From Hyphomicrobiales bacterium (lineage in GTDB: Bacteria; Pseudomonadota; Alphaproteobacteria; Rhizobiales; Xanthobacteraceae): a stretch of DNA of 5,845 bases. A program made the translations under genes and the position numbers. Positions 1 through 5,845 of the stretch are shown here, piece by piece. How positions within the stretch are numbered: position 1 is the first letter of the stretch; every line of letters begins with the position of its first letter. The stretch is taken from positions 1 through 5,845 of the forward strand of contig PLTE01000380.1 in the NCBI GenBank assembly GCA_003164375.1, read 5' to 3'. The notes beneath the pieces are model-generated. The model was not told the origin of the DNA, searched no databases, and worked only from the letters and a program-made list of their open reading frames with translations.

Positions 1-303
1 GACGAGCCGTTCGGCGCGCTCGATCAGTTCACCCGCGAGGAGCTGTGGTCGATCATGCAGGAATTATGGATGAAGTTGCGGCCGACCGTGCTCTTGGTCA
101 CTCACGACCTTAAGGAGGCCGGCTATCTCGCCAACCGAATTTGCGTGATGCGGGCGCGGCCGGGGCAAATTATCGACGACGCCGAAGTGCCGTTCGAGAG
201 GCCTCGTACCATCGAAATGTCCTATACACCCGGTTTTGTGTCGATGACGCAGCGGCTGCGCGAACTGATTGTCACCGCGCGTCCGGCGAAAGAGGCCGCC
301 TGA
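1..303 (+). CDS. ABC transporter ATP-binding protein, SsuB/TauB/ThiZ-like (3' part only)
   Basis: This is the last 100 codons of the cytoplasmic ATPase that powers a nitrate/sulfonate/taurine-type importer; the start lies left of the window. The fragment opens at the end of Walker B (DEP), followed by the D-loop (GALD, fragment residues 5-8) and the switch histidine in VTHD (His35). Next comes the stretch EAGYLANRICVMRARPG, typical of the SsuB/TauB branch (EA-YL-DR--VM-ARPG). Walker A and the LSGGQ signature would be upstream and are not visible. The stop TGA overlaps the permease start by one base (TGATG), so the two proteins are almost certainly made from one mRNA by coupled translation. 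Family assignment is strong; the transported compound cannot be told from this subunit. Confidence 0.95.
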   Translation, partial: DEPFGALDQFTREELWSIMQELWMKLRPTVLLVTHDLKEAGYLANRICVMRARPGQIIDDAEVPFERPRTIEMSYTPGFVSMTQRLRELIVTARPAKEAA

Positions 304-1076
304 TGGATACGCAATTGCGCCGCCGGTTGGATTCGACCTTGTTCATCATCGGCTTTTTTCTGCTCTGGGAGGCGTTGTGCTGGCTGTTCAATGTCAGCGA
401 TATCGTGCTGCCGAAGCCGAGCCAGATTGTCGTCACGCTGGTCGAGCGGATGCCGGCTTTATGGCCGCACACGTTGCAGACGCTCTACACGACGCTGATC
501 GGGTTCGCGTTCGGCATAATTATAGGCATCATGCTCGGCGTGCTGGTCGGCTCTTCGCGGCTCGCTTATGACGTGGCCTATCCGCTCTTGATCGGCTTTG
601 CCACCATCCCCAAGGTCGCGGTGGTGCCGATTTTCGTGCTCTGGTTCGGCGCCGGCACGGTGCCCGCGGTGCTGACCGCAATGATCATGAGCATCTTTCC
701 GATCGTGGTGAATGTCGCGACCGGGCTTGCCACCACCGAGCCCGAACTCGAAGATGTGATGCGCGCGCTGCACGCCAGCAAGCTAGAGATACTTTGGAAC
801 GTGGGTTTGCCGCGCACCATGCCGTATTTCTTCGCGTCGCTCAAAGTGGCCGTCACCTTGGCTTTCGTCGGCACCGTGATTTCCGAGACCGTCGCGTCGA
901 ACCGCGGCATCGGCAATGTGATGATGATCGCCAGCTCCAATTTCGACGTACCGCTGGTGTTTGCCGGCTTGTTCATTCTCGCGGTGATGGGCGTAGCGCT
1001 CTACGCTGTCTTCTCACTGCTGGAATCCCACATCACCGGATGGGCGCATCGCAAGGATGATTTGGCGATGGGCTAA
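303..1076 (+). CDS. ABC transporter permease, SsuC/TauC/ThiX-like (BPD_transp_1)
   Basis: This 257-residue inner-membrane subunit forms the channel of the importer. Hydrophobic segments lie near residues 11-30, 62-83, 93-115, 120-141, 182-199 and 216-240, as expected for a six-helix BPD_transp_1 permease of 250-280 residues. The cytoplasmic coupling (EAA) loop is around 147-180, with RALHASKLEILWNVGLP followed by a proline-containing helix. The usual glycine of the EAA consensus is His157 here. SETVASNRGIGNVM (194-207) is typical of the SsuC/TauC family. I chose ATG 303 because AGAGG at 291-295 sits 7 bases upstream and the start overlaps the ATPase stop; an in-frame start at 141 would overlap the ATPase gene deeply and add a non-membrane, arginine-rich leader. 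Substrate unknown. Confidence 0.95.
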   Translation: MDTQLRRRLDSTLFIIGFFLLWEALCWLFNVSDIVLPKPSQIVVTLVERMPALWPHTLQTLYTTLIGFAFGIIIGIMLGVLVGSSRLAYDVAYPLLIGFATIPKVAVVPIFVLWFGAGTVPAVLTAMIMSIFPIVVNVATGLATTEPELEDVMRALHASKLEILWNVGLPRTMPYFFASLKVAVTLAFVGTVISETVASNRGIGNVMMIASSNFDVPLVFAGLFILAVMGVALYAVFSLLESHITGWAHRKDDLAMG

Positions 1077-1091
1077 GTGCTCGTCCGCCAT

Positions 1092-1097
1092 GAGGAG
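1092..1097 (+). promoter_or_regulatory. Ribosome binding site fixing the binding-protein start
   Basis: GAGGAG ends 6 bases before ATG 1104. It decides between this ATG and an in-frame GTG at 1077, which directly abuts the permease stop. Starting at ATG 1104 places a normal signal peptide at the very N-terminus. Confidence 0.75.
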
Positions 1098-1103
1098 CCG
1101 ATC

Positions 1104-2138
1104 ATGCCGTTGCCGCGATACGTCGTCGCCATAGTTGTCGCATTGTGTTGCGCGCTCTCCACCGCGTCGGCGCAGGACAAGACCAAGATCCGCTTCACGC
1201 TCGACTGGAAGCTGCAGGGCATCCACGCTTGGTATTTCTGGGCCAAGAGCAAGAATTATTTCGCCGACGAAAATCTCGACGTTACCATCGATCAGGGCGA
1301 AGGCTCCGCCATGACGGTGACGCGGATCATGTCGGGCGCTTACGACGCCGGTTTCGGCGACGCCAATGCGGTGATTCAGACCGCGGCGCAGAAGCCGGGC
1401 GAAGCGCCGTTGATGGTCTATATGATCTACAGCAAGGCGCCGTTTGCAATCCTGACCAAGGCCTCAAGTCCGATCATGGCGGTCAAGGATTTGAGCGGCC
1501 GTAAGCTCGATTCCGCGCCCGGCGGCGCCTCGCTCGCGCTGTTGCCGATGCTGGCGAAGAAGAACGGCATCGATCCGGCGACGATCGACATTATGCAGGT
1601 CGCCCCGAACCTGCAGGAGCAGATTCTGATCGGCGGTCAGGTCGACGCCGCGGCCGTGTTCACGGCGACGAGCTATATGAACCTGATCGCGCAAAAGCTC
1701 GACCCCGATAAGGATTTCCGCTGGATCTATTACGCCGACGCCGGCGTCGACCTCTATTCGAACGGCATTATGGTGTCGCAGAAGCTGGCGAAGGAAAAGC
1801 CAGAGGCCGTCAAAGGGCTGGTGCGCGCGATCAATAGGGCGTTGCGGGAGACCATGACCGATCCCACCGCCGCGATCGAGCTGCTTGCGCAAACTGAGCC
1901 ATTGCTCAACAAAGACATTGAAAAGCGCCGGCTGATTTATGTCTATAAGACGTTGATCGACACGCCGGAAGCGCGCTCGCTCGGCATCGGCGACGTTAGC
2001 GATGCGCGTCTCACCGATGCGATCGCGACCATCGTCGAATCCTACAAACTGCCGCGCGTACCAAAGGCGGGCGAGGTGTTCGACCGCTCGTTCTTGCCGC
2101 CGAAGGCCGAGCGCATGCCGGTGACTCTGACGAACTAG
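1104..2138 (+). CDS. ABC transporter periplasmic substrate-binding protein, NMT1/THI5-like (SsuA/ThiY superfamily)
   Basis: This 344-residue exported protein captures the substrate for the importer encoded just upstream. Residues 1-23 form a Sec signal peptide: Arg5, a hydrophobic core VVAIVVALCCALS, then ASA before QD, with cleavage predicted after Ala23. The mature part begins with IRFTLDWKLQGIHAWYFWAKS (29-49), the first strand and helix of NMT1/ThiY-like proteins, where aromatic residues usually line the pocket. GEGSAMTVTRIMSGAYDAGFGD (65-86) and PNLQEQILIGGQVDAA (168-183) are further family segments; GVDLYSNGIMVS (214-225) and the helix KPEAVKGLVRAINRALRE (232-249) are typical of the second lobe. 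It follows the permease by 27 bases and ends the operon. THI5-like similarity would fit a pyrimidine precursor, but sulfonates, nitrate or another small nitrogen compound are equally possible from sequence alone. Confidence 0.93.
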   Translation: MPLPRYVVAIVVALCCALSTASAQDKTKIRFTLDWKLQGIHAWYFWAKSKNYFADENLDVTIDQGEGSAMTVTRIMSGAYDAGFGDANAVIQTAAQKPGEAPLMVYMIYSKAPFAILTKASSPIMAVKDLSGRKLDSAPGGASLALLPMLAKKNGIDPATIDIMQVAPNLQEQILIGGQVDAAAVFTATSYMNLIAQKLDPDKDFRWIYYADAGVDLYSNGIMVSQKLAKEKPEAVKGLVRAINRALRETMTDPTAAIELLAQTEPLLNKDIEKRRLIYVYKTLIDTPEARSLGIGDVSDARLTDAIATIVESYKLPRVPKAGEVFDRSFLPPKAERMPVTLTN

Positions 2139-2375
2139 ATCATGGACTCATAGATCGAGCGGGGTGTGCATAGCTCGGTCAATGTCTTTGCCCCAAAAGT
2201 CGGCCTTCGTGCCGCCGTCGCGAAAAGCCCGCTTTGGGCGGAGGCTCATGTTCCGCCTGTGGTCCCGAAACCAACGGCGAGCGTGATTTAGCGCTGCCAA
2301 TGCGAAGGGGTATTGGTGGCGACAAGGACAGTGTAGTGTCCAGCGGGGGCTGGGTAGTGTGCACTTGGGGCTTTT
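2139..2375 (+). other. Intergenic spacer between the importer operon and the radical SAM gene
   Basis: I see no supportable gene in these 237 bases. There is no convincing intrinsic terminator after the importer: GATCATG...CATAGATC at 2138-2156 is a bulged hairpin without a T-run. GGCGGA (2237-2242) and TCCGCC (2252-2257) form a 6-bp stem with a 9-base loop, also without a T-run. Small repeats cluster near 2326-2360 and are listed separately. No clear -35/-10 pair stands out; TTGGTG at 2313 with TAGTGT at 2334 (15-base gap) is a poor match. A stop at 2355-2357 in frame with the next gene limits its start. Confidence 0.6.
2326..2360 (+). repeat. Cluster of short inverted and direct repeats before the radical SAM start
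   Basis: Three small elements lie within 35 bases. GGACA (2326-2330) and TGTCC (2337-2341) are inverted arms 6 bases apart. CCAGC (2340-2344) and GCTGG (2349-2353) form a 5-bp stem closed by GGGG. GTAGTGT occurs at 2333-2339 and again at 2354-2360, a spacing of 21 bases or about two helix turns. They could be an operator or an mRNA leader hairpin near the translation start, but each is short enough to occur by chance in GC-rich DNA. Confidence 0.3.
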
Positions 2376-4160
2376 ATGAATTTGCCAGTTGGGTTGAGCG
2401 CCGGCCCTCGGCGGCGCTTTTGCCTCACGCTCGTCAAGCCGTCGCATTACGACGATGACGGGTACGTCATCCAATGGCTGCGTTCGCCAATTCCGTCGAA
2501 TTCGCTCGCCTCGCTCTATGGACTCGCGAAGGATTGCGGCGAACGCGCGGTGTTGGGGGCGAACGTCGACCTCGAAGTCCACGCCTTCGACGAGACCAAC
2601 ACGCGCATCAAACCCGCCCGCCTCGCTCGGATGATCGAGCGCGCCGGTGCCGGCATGGTCATGCTGGTCGGTGTTCAATCGAACCAATTTCCGCGCGCTC
2701 TCGATATCGCGGCGCCGCTATGCGCACGCGGCATTGCGGTCTGCGTCGGCGGCTTCCACGTCTCAGGCACGATCGGCATGCTCGATGGCGCCGATGCCGA
2801 TCTCGACCGCGCCAAGGCCATGGGTGTTTCGCTGTTCGCCGGCGAGGCCGAGGGCCGTCTCGATCAATTGCTCCAGGATGCGGCCGGCGTCGGGCTCAAG
2901 CCGCTATACAATTTCATGGACGACCTGCCAGGCCTTGAAGACAGCCCGATCCCGCTCATGCCGGCGGAGCGCGCGCATCGCACGGTGGGCGGGGTGACGA
3001 GCTTCGATGCTGGCCGAGGCTGCCCCTACCAGTGCTCGTTTTGCACCATCATCAACGTCCAGGGCAGGAAATCGCGCCACCGTTCACCGGATGATATTGA
3101 GAAGATTATTCGGGTCAATTACGCGCAAGGCTTGCGCAGCTTTTTCATTACCGACGACAATTTCGCCCGCAACAAGGACTGGGAGCCGATTCTCGATCGC
3201 CTCATCGTCTTGCGCCAAATCGAGAAGCTACAAATCGGGTTCATTATCCAGGTCGACACGCTCTGTTACAAACTGCCGAATTTTGTCGAGAAATGCGCGC
3301 TTGCCGGCGTGCGACGGGTTTTTATCGGCCTGGAAAACATCAATCCGGCCAATCTGCTGGGCGCCAAGAAGCGGCAGAACAAGATCACCGAATACCGCAC
3401 CATGCTGCTCGCTTGGAAGTCCGCCCGCGTCATCACTTATGCGGGCTACATCATCGGCTTTCCTAACGACACGCTGGAGTCGATCCTCCATGACATCGAC
3501 GTCATCAAGCGCGAATTGCCGGTCGATCTCCTCGAATTCTTCAATCTGACGCCGCTGCCGGGCTCGGAGGATCATCTCAAGCTGGTTCGCGCCGGCGCCG
3601 TTCTCGATCCCGACATGAACAAGTACGACCTCGATCACGTCTGTATGGCGCACCCGCGTATGTCGCGTACGGAGTGGGAGCGCGCTTACGCGCTCGCCTG
3701 GCAGCACTACTACACCTTCGAGCACATCGAGACGATTTTGCGCCGTGTCGCCTCTGTCGGCGCCAACGCAGGCAATGCGTTGTTCCTGAGTACGTGGTTC
3801 AAGGGCAGCATCGATTTGGAAAAAATGCATCCGCTCGAAGGCGGCTTTTTGCGGCTAAAGTTCCGTCGTGACCGGCGCCCGGGTCGCGTGCTTGAGCCGG
3901 TGTGGCGCTTTTATCCGAGGTATGCATCGGAGGTGGTTGGAAAACTCGTACGCTGGGCGTGGCTATATCTACGGCTACGGCGCGTTTATCTTGCGATCAA
4001 GCACGATCCGCAGCGTCTTGACTACACCGATCTTGCCATGACTCCGGTATCCGACGACGAGTTTCGCACCCACGAGCTGTTCCGCACCGACGCCGCGCAG
4101 AATTTTGTCGGCCAGCAGCAACGTCTGGAGAAAGCCCGCCACAGTGTGCAGGTCTCATGA
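2376..4160 (+). CDS. Radical SAM enzyme with cobalamin-binding-like N-terminal domain, substrate unknown
   Basis: A 594-residue cytoplasmic iron-sulfur enzyme. Residues 15-170 resemble the Rossmann-like B12-binding domain: LVKPSHYDDDGY (19-30), MVMLVGVQSNQ (94-104) and VCVGGFH (122-128, the usual GG-H turn). The DxHxxG cobalamin-ligand motif is not present, so B12 binding is unproven. The radical SAM core starts at GRGCPYQCSFC; Cys216, Cys220 and Cys223 form the CX3CX2C site for the 4Fe-4S cluster. It continues with FFITDDNF (256-263), VFIGLENIN (315-323) and GYIIGFPNDT (357-366), all typical of B12-domain radical SAM proteins. Residues 430-594 are unassigned and include a basic aromatic segment at 508-545. 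ATG 2376 is the first start codon after an in-frame stop at 2355; GGGG at 2367-2370 is a modest ribosome site. Family members include methyltransferases and ring-forming enzymes; I cannot choose between them. Confidence 0.9.
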   Translation: MNLPVGLSAGPRRRFCLTLVKPSHYDDDGYVIQWLRSPIPSNSLASLYGLAKDCGERAVLGANVDLEVHAFDETNTRIKPARLARMIERAGAGMVMLVGVQSNQFPRALDIAAPLCARGIAVCVGGFHVSGTIGMLDGADADLDRAKAMGVSLFAGEAEGRLDQLLQDAAGVGLKPLYNFMDDLPGLEDSPIPLMPAERAHRTVGGVTSFDAGRGCPYQCSFCTIINVQGRKSRHRSPDDIEKIIRVNYAQGLRSFFITDDNFARNKDWEPILDRLIVLRQIEKLQIGFIIQVDTLCYKLPNFVEKCALAGVRRVFIGLENINPANLLGAKKRQNKITEYRTMLLAWKSARVITYAGYIIGFPNDTLESILHDIDVIKRELPVDLLEFFNLTPLPGSEDHLKLVRAGAVLDPDMNKYDLDHVCMAHPRMSRTEWERAYALAWQHYYTFEHIETILRRVASVGANAGNALFLSTWFKGSIDLEKMHPLEGGFLRLKFRRDRRPGRVLEPVWRFYPRYASEVVGKLVRWAWLYLRLRRVYLAIKHDPQRLDYTDLAMTPVSDDEFRTHELFRTDAAQNFVGQQQRLEKARHSVQVS

Positions 4161-4216
4161 TTTGCAGGCATCGTCGTTGAGATAAGCGAGCGACCATCGC
4201 CATCGGCGGAGCCGTT
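4161..4216. other. Convergent intergenic gap
   Basis: The radical SAM gene and the amidase gene point at each other here, with only 56 bases between their stops. A shared bidirectional terminator would be expected, but only weak stems are visible (for example GCGA...TCGC around 4188-4202), with no T-run on either strand. Termination may be Rho-dependent or lie inside the opposing genes. Confidence 0.5.
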
Positions 4217-5164
4217 TCAAGCACTCTGCAGCGCCGATTTTGCCAACAGCACGTGGATGCCTTTGTGCACGTTGACGAGCTGGGTGACATGCACATCGGC
4301 AGCGACGCTGCAGAGCGTATAGGCGTCTTCGGCGCTCAAACCGGTGCGCTGTTCGATCAGCTTGATCATTTGCAGTACGGCGGATTGTGCCGCGGTGTCG
4401 AGGTCGGGATCGAACGCCATGGTTATCACATGTGATGGCGTTTCCGCCCAAGGTTGCGCGGTCTGCGTACGCTTGATGAGCGTGACGCGGAGCGTCGCCT
4501 CAAGCCCGGTTTCGATCGCTGTGACGCAGACCTCGCCGTCGCCTTGGAGCGCGTGGCCGTCGCCAACCGAGAGCAATGCACCCGGATTGAAAACCGGTAG
4601 ATGCAGCACAGCCCCTTTGCCGAGATGCTTGTTGTCGATGTTGCCACCGAACGCGCGCGGAATGATCGATGTTACCTGTCCCATTTTCGGCGGCGGCGCC
4701 ACGCCGATAATGCCGAAGAACGGTTCGGTCTTCAGTGTGAGCCCCCACGGCATCGTAATGATGCCGCGGGCCCGGTCGATCGGCACGTGGATGCGCCGCG
4801 TACGCGGAAAATGCTCGGGCAGCGTACCCGCTTGCGGCTTGATCAGGTTCCAGCCCCAATCCTGCGACGGGCCGATCTCGACGATCTCGACCGCGATCTC
4901 GTCGCCGGGCTCGGCATCATTCACGGCGATCGGGCCGGTCATGAGATGCGGCCCGACCCCTGCAGGGACGCCAGCCAGCACCTCGCGATGCTCGGCAAGA
5001 ACGGTAAAGCCCGAGCCCGGGTAGGGCAGGTCCTCGGCGTTGCCCGACAGCGTTGTCACCGCGATGCTGTCGCCAGACTCGATGGTGATGACCGCGGGCA
5101 GAGCGGCGTCGAACATGCCGCGGTGGACCGACTTTACGCCTGCGCGCAGAGTGTGTTGGGTCAT
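4217..5164 (-). CDS. Acetamidase/formamidase family amidohydrolase
   Basis: A 315-residue enzyme of the FmdA/AmdA family, whose studied members hydrolyse small amides such as formamide or acetamide to ammonia and the acid in the cytoplasm. Family marks in order: the FDAALPAVITIESGD start (18-32), HLMTGPIAVNDAEPGDEIAVEI (73-94), DWGWN (102-106), FGGNIDNKHLGKG (172-184), GDGHALQGDGEV (201-212, the best-conserved block, with its Asp and His residues) and CSVAADVHVTQLVN (285-298). The length suits the shorter family branch (about 300 residues) rather than the 400-residue AmdA type. No signal peptide is seen. ATG 5164 is preferred because no start codon lies close upstream in frame and the N-terminus fits the family; GAGAG at 5175-5179 is a distant ribosome site (10 bases). 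The true substrate may not be formamide or acetamide, since many members are uncharacterised. Confidence 0.93.
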   Translation of the reverse strand: MTQHTLRAGVKSVHRGMFDAALPAVITIESGDSIAVTTLSGNAEDLPYPGSGFTVLAEHREVLAGVPAGVGPHLMTGPIAVNDAEPGDEIAVEIVEIGPSQDWGWNLIKPQAGTLPEHFPRTRRIHVPIDRARGIITMPWGLTLKTEPFFGIIGVAPPPKMGQVTSIIPRAFGGNIDNKHLGKGAVLHLPVFNPGALLSVGDGHALQGDGEVCVTAIETGLEATLRVTLIKRTQTAQPWAETPSHVITMAFDPDLDTAAQSAVLQMIKLIEQRTGLSAEDAYTLCSVAADVHVTQLVNVHKGIHVLLAKSALQSA

Positions 5165-5181
5165 CGGCGTATATCTCTCAT
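5161..5181 (-). promoter_or_regulatory. Six-codon upstream reading frame overlapping the amidase start (ATGA)
   Basis: On the minus strand an ATG at 5181-5179 opens the frame MRDIRR and stops at TGA 5163-5161, sharing the bases ATGA with the amidase start at 5164. AGGGA (5194-5190) lies 8 bases before this upstream ATG, a better placed ribosome site than the GAGAG available to the amidase itself. The arrangement would allow translational coupling from a leader. It may equally be chance, since the frame is very short. Confidence 0.3.
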
Positions 5182-5196
5182 GAAGCGATTCCCTAT

Positions 5197-5223
5197 TAGG
5201 CGTCGAAAACGGATATAGGCGTC
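5197..5223. repeat. Direct repeat TAGGCGTC x2, possible operator of the amidase gene
   Basis: TAGGCGTC occurs at 5197-5204 and 5216-5223, identical over 8 bases, with a 19-base period. The pair lies 33-59 bases upstream of the amidase start, where a promoter and operator would be expected. On the minus strand TTGACG (5225-5220) resembles a -35 box and TAATAG (5198-5193) a -10 box, but their 21-base gap is too long for a standard promoter. Tandem half-sites on one face of the helix would suit a DNA-binding regulator; none can be named. Confidence 0.35.
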
Positions 5224-5317
5224 AACTTCAAGCTTACTTCGGCGATTCGAGTACGAATTTTCGAAATTTCAAGCGCGCCAGCATCGCGCCTCGGCAAAGG
5301 CTGTCCCCGCATTGCAA

Positions 5318-5339
5318 GGGTCCGTTCACTATGGAACCC
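5318..5339. repeat. Imperfect inverted repeat in the amidase-rlpA divergent spacer
   Basis: GGGTCC (5318-5323) faces GGAACCC (5333-5339), pairing with one bulged base around a 9-base loop. A run of five T follows at 5350-5354, too far for a standard terminator. The rest of the 244-base spacer (5165-5408) holds no tRNA or further gene that I can support. A weak rlpA promoter candidate is TTCTGA (5361) with TATGTA (5383), 16 bases apart. Confidence 0.25.
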
Positions 5340-5408
5340 GTTACGCGCATTTTTGCCACATTCTGACCATGCTGAAATTCGATATGTAACGCTCTGGGAT
5401 GGGGCACG

Positions 5409-5845
5409 ATGCGGGGTCGGGTAAGCTCGAATTCAAGAGGCTTGGCGCGCGCCGTCGGCTGCGCTCTGCTTTGTCTTTTGCTCGCGCATTGCGCCAATAG
5501 CAGCAGGGTCGATGAGCGCTATGGTGTTTCGCCGAGCGCCCGTCTGGTCGATCCCGGCGAGCCGGTGCCCAAAGGCGGCGGCGTCTATCGGGTAGGCTCT
5601 CCCTATGTGGTGGCCGGCCGCGTTTATGTTCCGGAAGACAACCCGCATTATCGCGCCGAGGGTATTGCCTCCTGGTACGGGTCGGATTTCCACGGCCGCG
5701 CTACTGCGAACGGCGAGATTTTCGACGCCGATAGCATTTCCGCGGCGCACCCAACGCTGCCATTGCCGAGTTACGCGCGGGTGACCAACCTCAATAACGG
5801 ACATTCGCTGATCGTGCGCGTCAACGATCGCGGGCCGTTCGTCGC
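5409..5845 (+). CDS. rlpA: RlpA family septal ring / cell-wall lipoprotein (5' part only)
   Basis: The first 145 codons of rlpA; the gene runs off the right edge. RlpA is an outer-membrane lipoprotein at the division septum, and in Pseudomonas it is a lytic transglycosylase acting on peptidoglycan lacking stem peptides. Residues 1-28 are a lipoprotein signal with a leucine core and lipobox LAHC (Cys28); His at the -1 position is unusual. After a linker, the double-psi beta-barrel begins at GIASWYG (85-91), followed by FHGRATANGEIFDADSISAAHPTLPLPS (94-121) and VRVNDRGPFV (136-145), which hold the conserved His114 and Asp140 of the family. ATG 5409 has GGGG at 5401-5404 just upstream and directly gives the signal peptide; an ATG at 5399 is out of frame. 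A C-terminal SPOR domain, common in the family, would lie beyond the window. The gene diverges from the amidase. Confidence 0.93.
   Translation, partial: MRGRVSSNSRGLARAVGCALLCLLLAHCANSSRVDERYGVSPSARLVDPGEPVPKGGGVYRVGSPYVVAGRVYVPEDNPHYRAEGIASWYGSDFHGRATANGEIFDADSISAAHPTLPLPSYARVTNLNNGHSLIVRVNDRGPFV

Noticed and set aside
141..302. Longer permease with an in-frame start at 141
   Set aside because: It would overlap the ATPase by more than 160 bases and add an arginine-rich leader unlike permeases; ATG 303 has a ribosome site and the TGATG coupling.
1077..1103. GTG start for the binding protein
   Set aside because: No ribosome site at the right distance, and it would put nine charged residues ahead of a normal signal peptide.
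2138..2156. Terminator after the importer operon
   Set aside because: The stem is bulged and AT-poor in its flank, with no T-run.
2148..2687. Minus-strand reading frame of 179 codons
   Set aside because: It overlaps the start of the radical SAM gene antisense, has no recognisable domain and has the biased composition of a shadow frame.
3228..3830. Minus-strand reading frame of 200 codons
   Set aside because: Fully antisense to the radical SAM core; long antisense frames are expected in GC-rich coding DNA.
4344..5218. Plus-strand reading frames of 226 and 205 codons opposite the amidase
   Set aside because: The minus-strand product matches a known enzyme family from end to end; the plus-strand products show no domain and are Pro/Ser/Arg-rich shadows.
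5165..5408. tRNA or small RNA in the divergent spacer
   Set aside because: No T-arm or acceptor pairing can be built; the TTCGAG and TTCGAA stretches are not in a tRNA context.
5234..5497. Minus-strand reading frame of 87 codons across the spacer
   Set aside because: It overlaps the rlpA signal region antisense, has no family features and no clear ribosome site.

Overview
The window looks like chromosomal DNA from a GC-rich alphaproteobacterium, probably of the Hyphomicrobiales (Bradyrhizobium/Rhodopseudomonas/Xanthobacteraceae side). This is inferred from codon use (strong G/C third-position bias), tight rhizobial-style ABC operons and the character of the RlpA protein at the right end. No rRNA, tRNA, CRISPR array, insertion sequence or phage gene is visible.

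Left third (1-2138, + strand): the end of an ABC importer operon of the nitrate/sulfonate/taurine/pyrimidine-precursor (SsuABC/TauABC/ThiXYZ) type. The order is ATPase (3' part only), permease, periplasmic binding protein. ATPase and permease overlap at TGATG. The binding protein follows after 27 bases with a good ribosome site of its own. The substrate cannot be read from the sequence.

Middle (2139-4160): a 237-bp spacer with small inverted and direct repeats just before the next start, then a 594-codon radical SAM gene. It has a cobalamin-binding-like N-terminal region, a clean CX3CX2C cluster site and a long unassigned C-terminal part. Its reaction is unknown, and it is the least understood gene here.

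Right (4161-5164, - strand): an acetamidase/formamidase family gene, convergent with the radical SAM gene. Upstream of it are a perfect 8-bp direct repeat (TAGGCGTC, 19-bp period) and a six-codon upstream reading frame whose stop overlaps the amidase start as ATGA. From 5409 the window ends inside rlpA, a septal-ring/cell-wall lipoprotein gene transcribed rightwards and divergent from the amidase.

Functional picture: importer and amidase would suit uptake and hydrolysis of a small nitrogen compound, but they are on opposite strands and separated by the radical SAM gene, so any shared pathway is only a guess. rlpA is probably an unrelated housekeeping neighbour. I found no convincing evidence of a new multi-gene system. 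The best leads are the orphan radical SAM enzyme and the regulatory region of the amidase.
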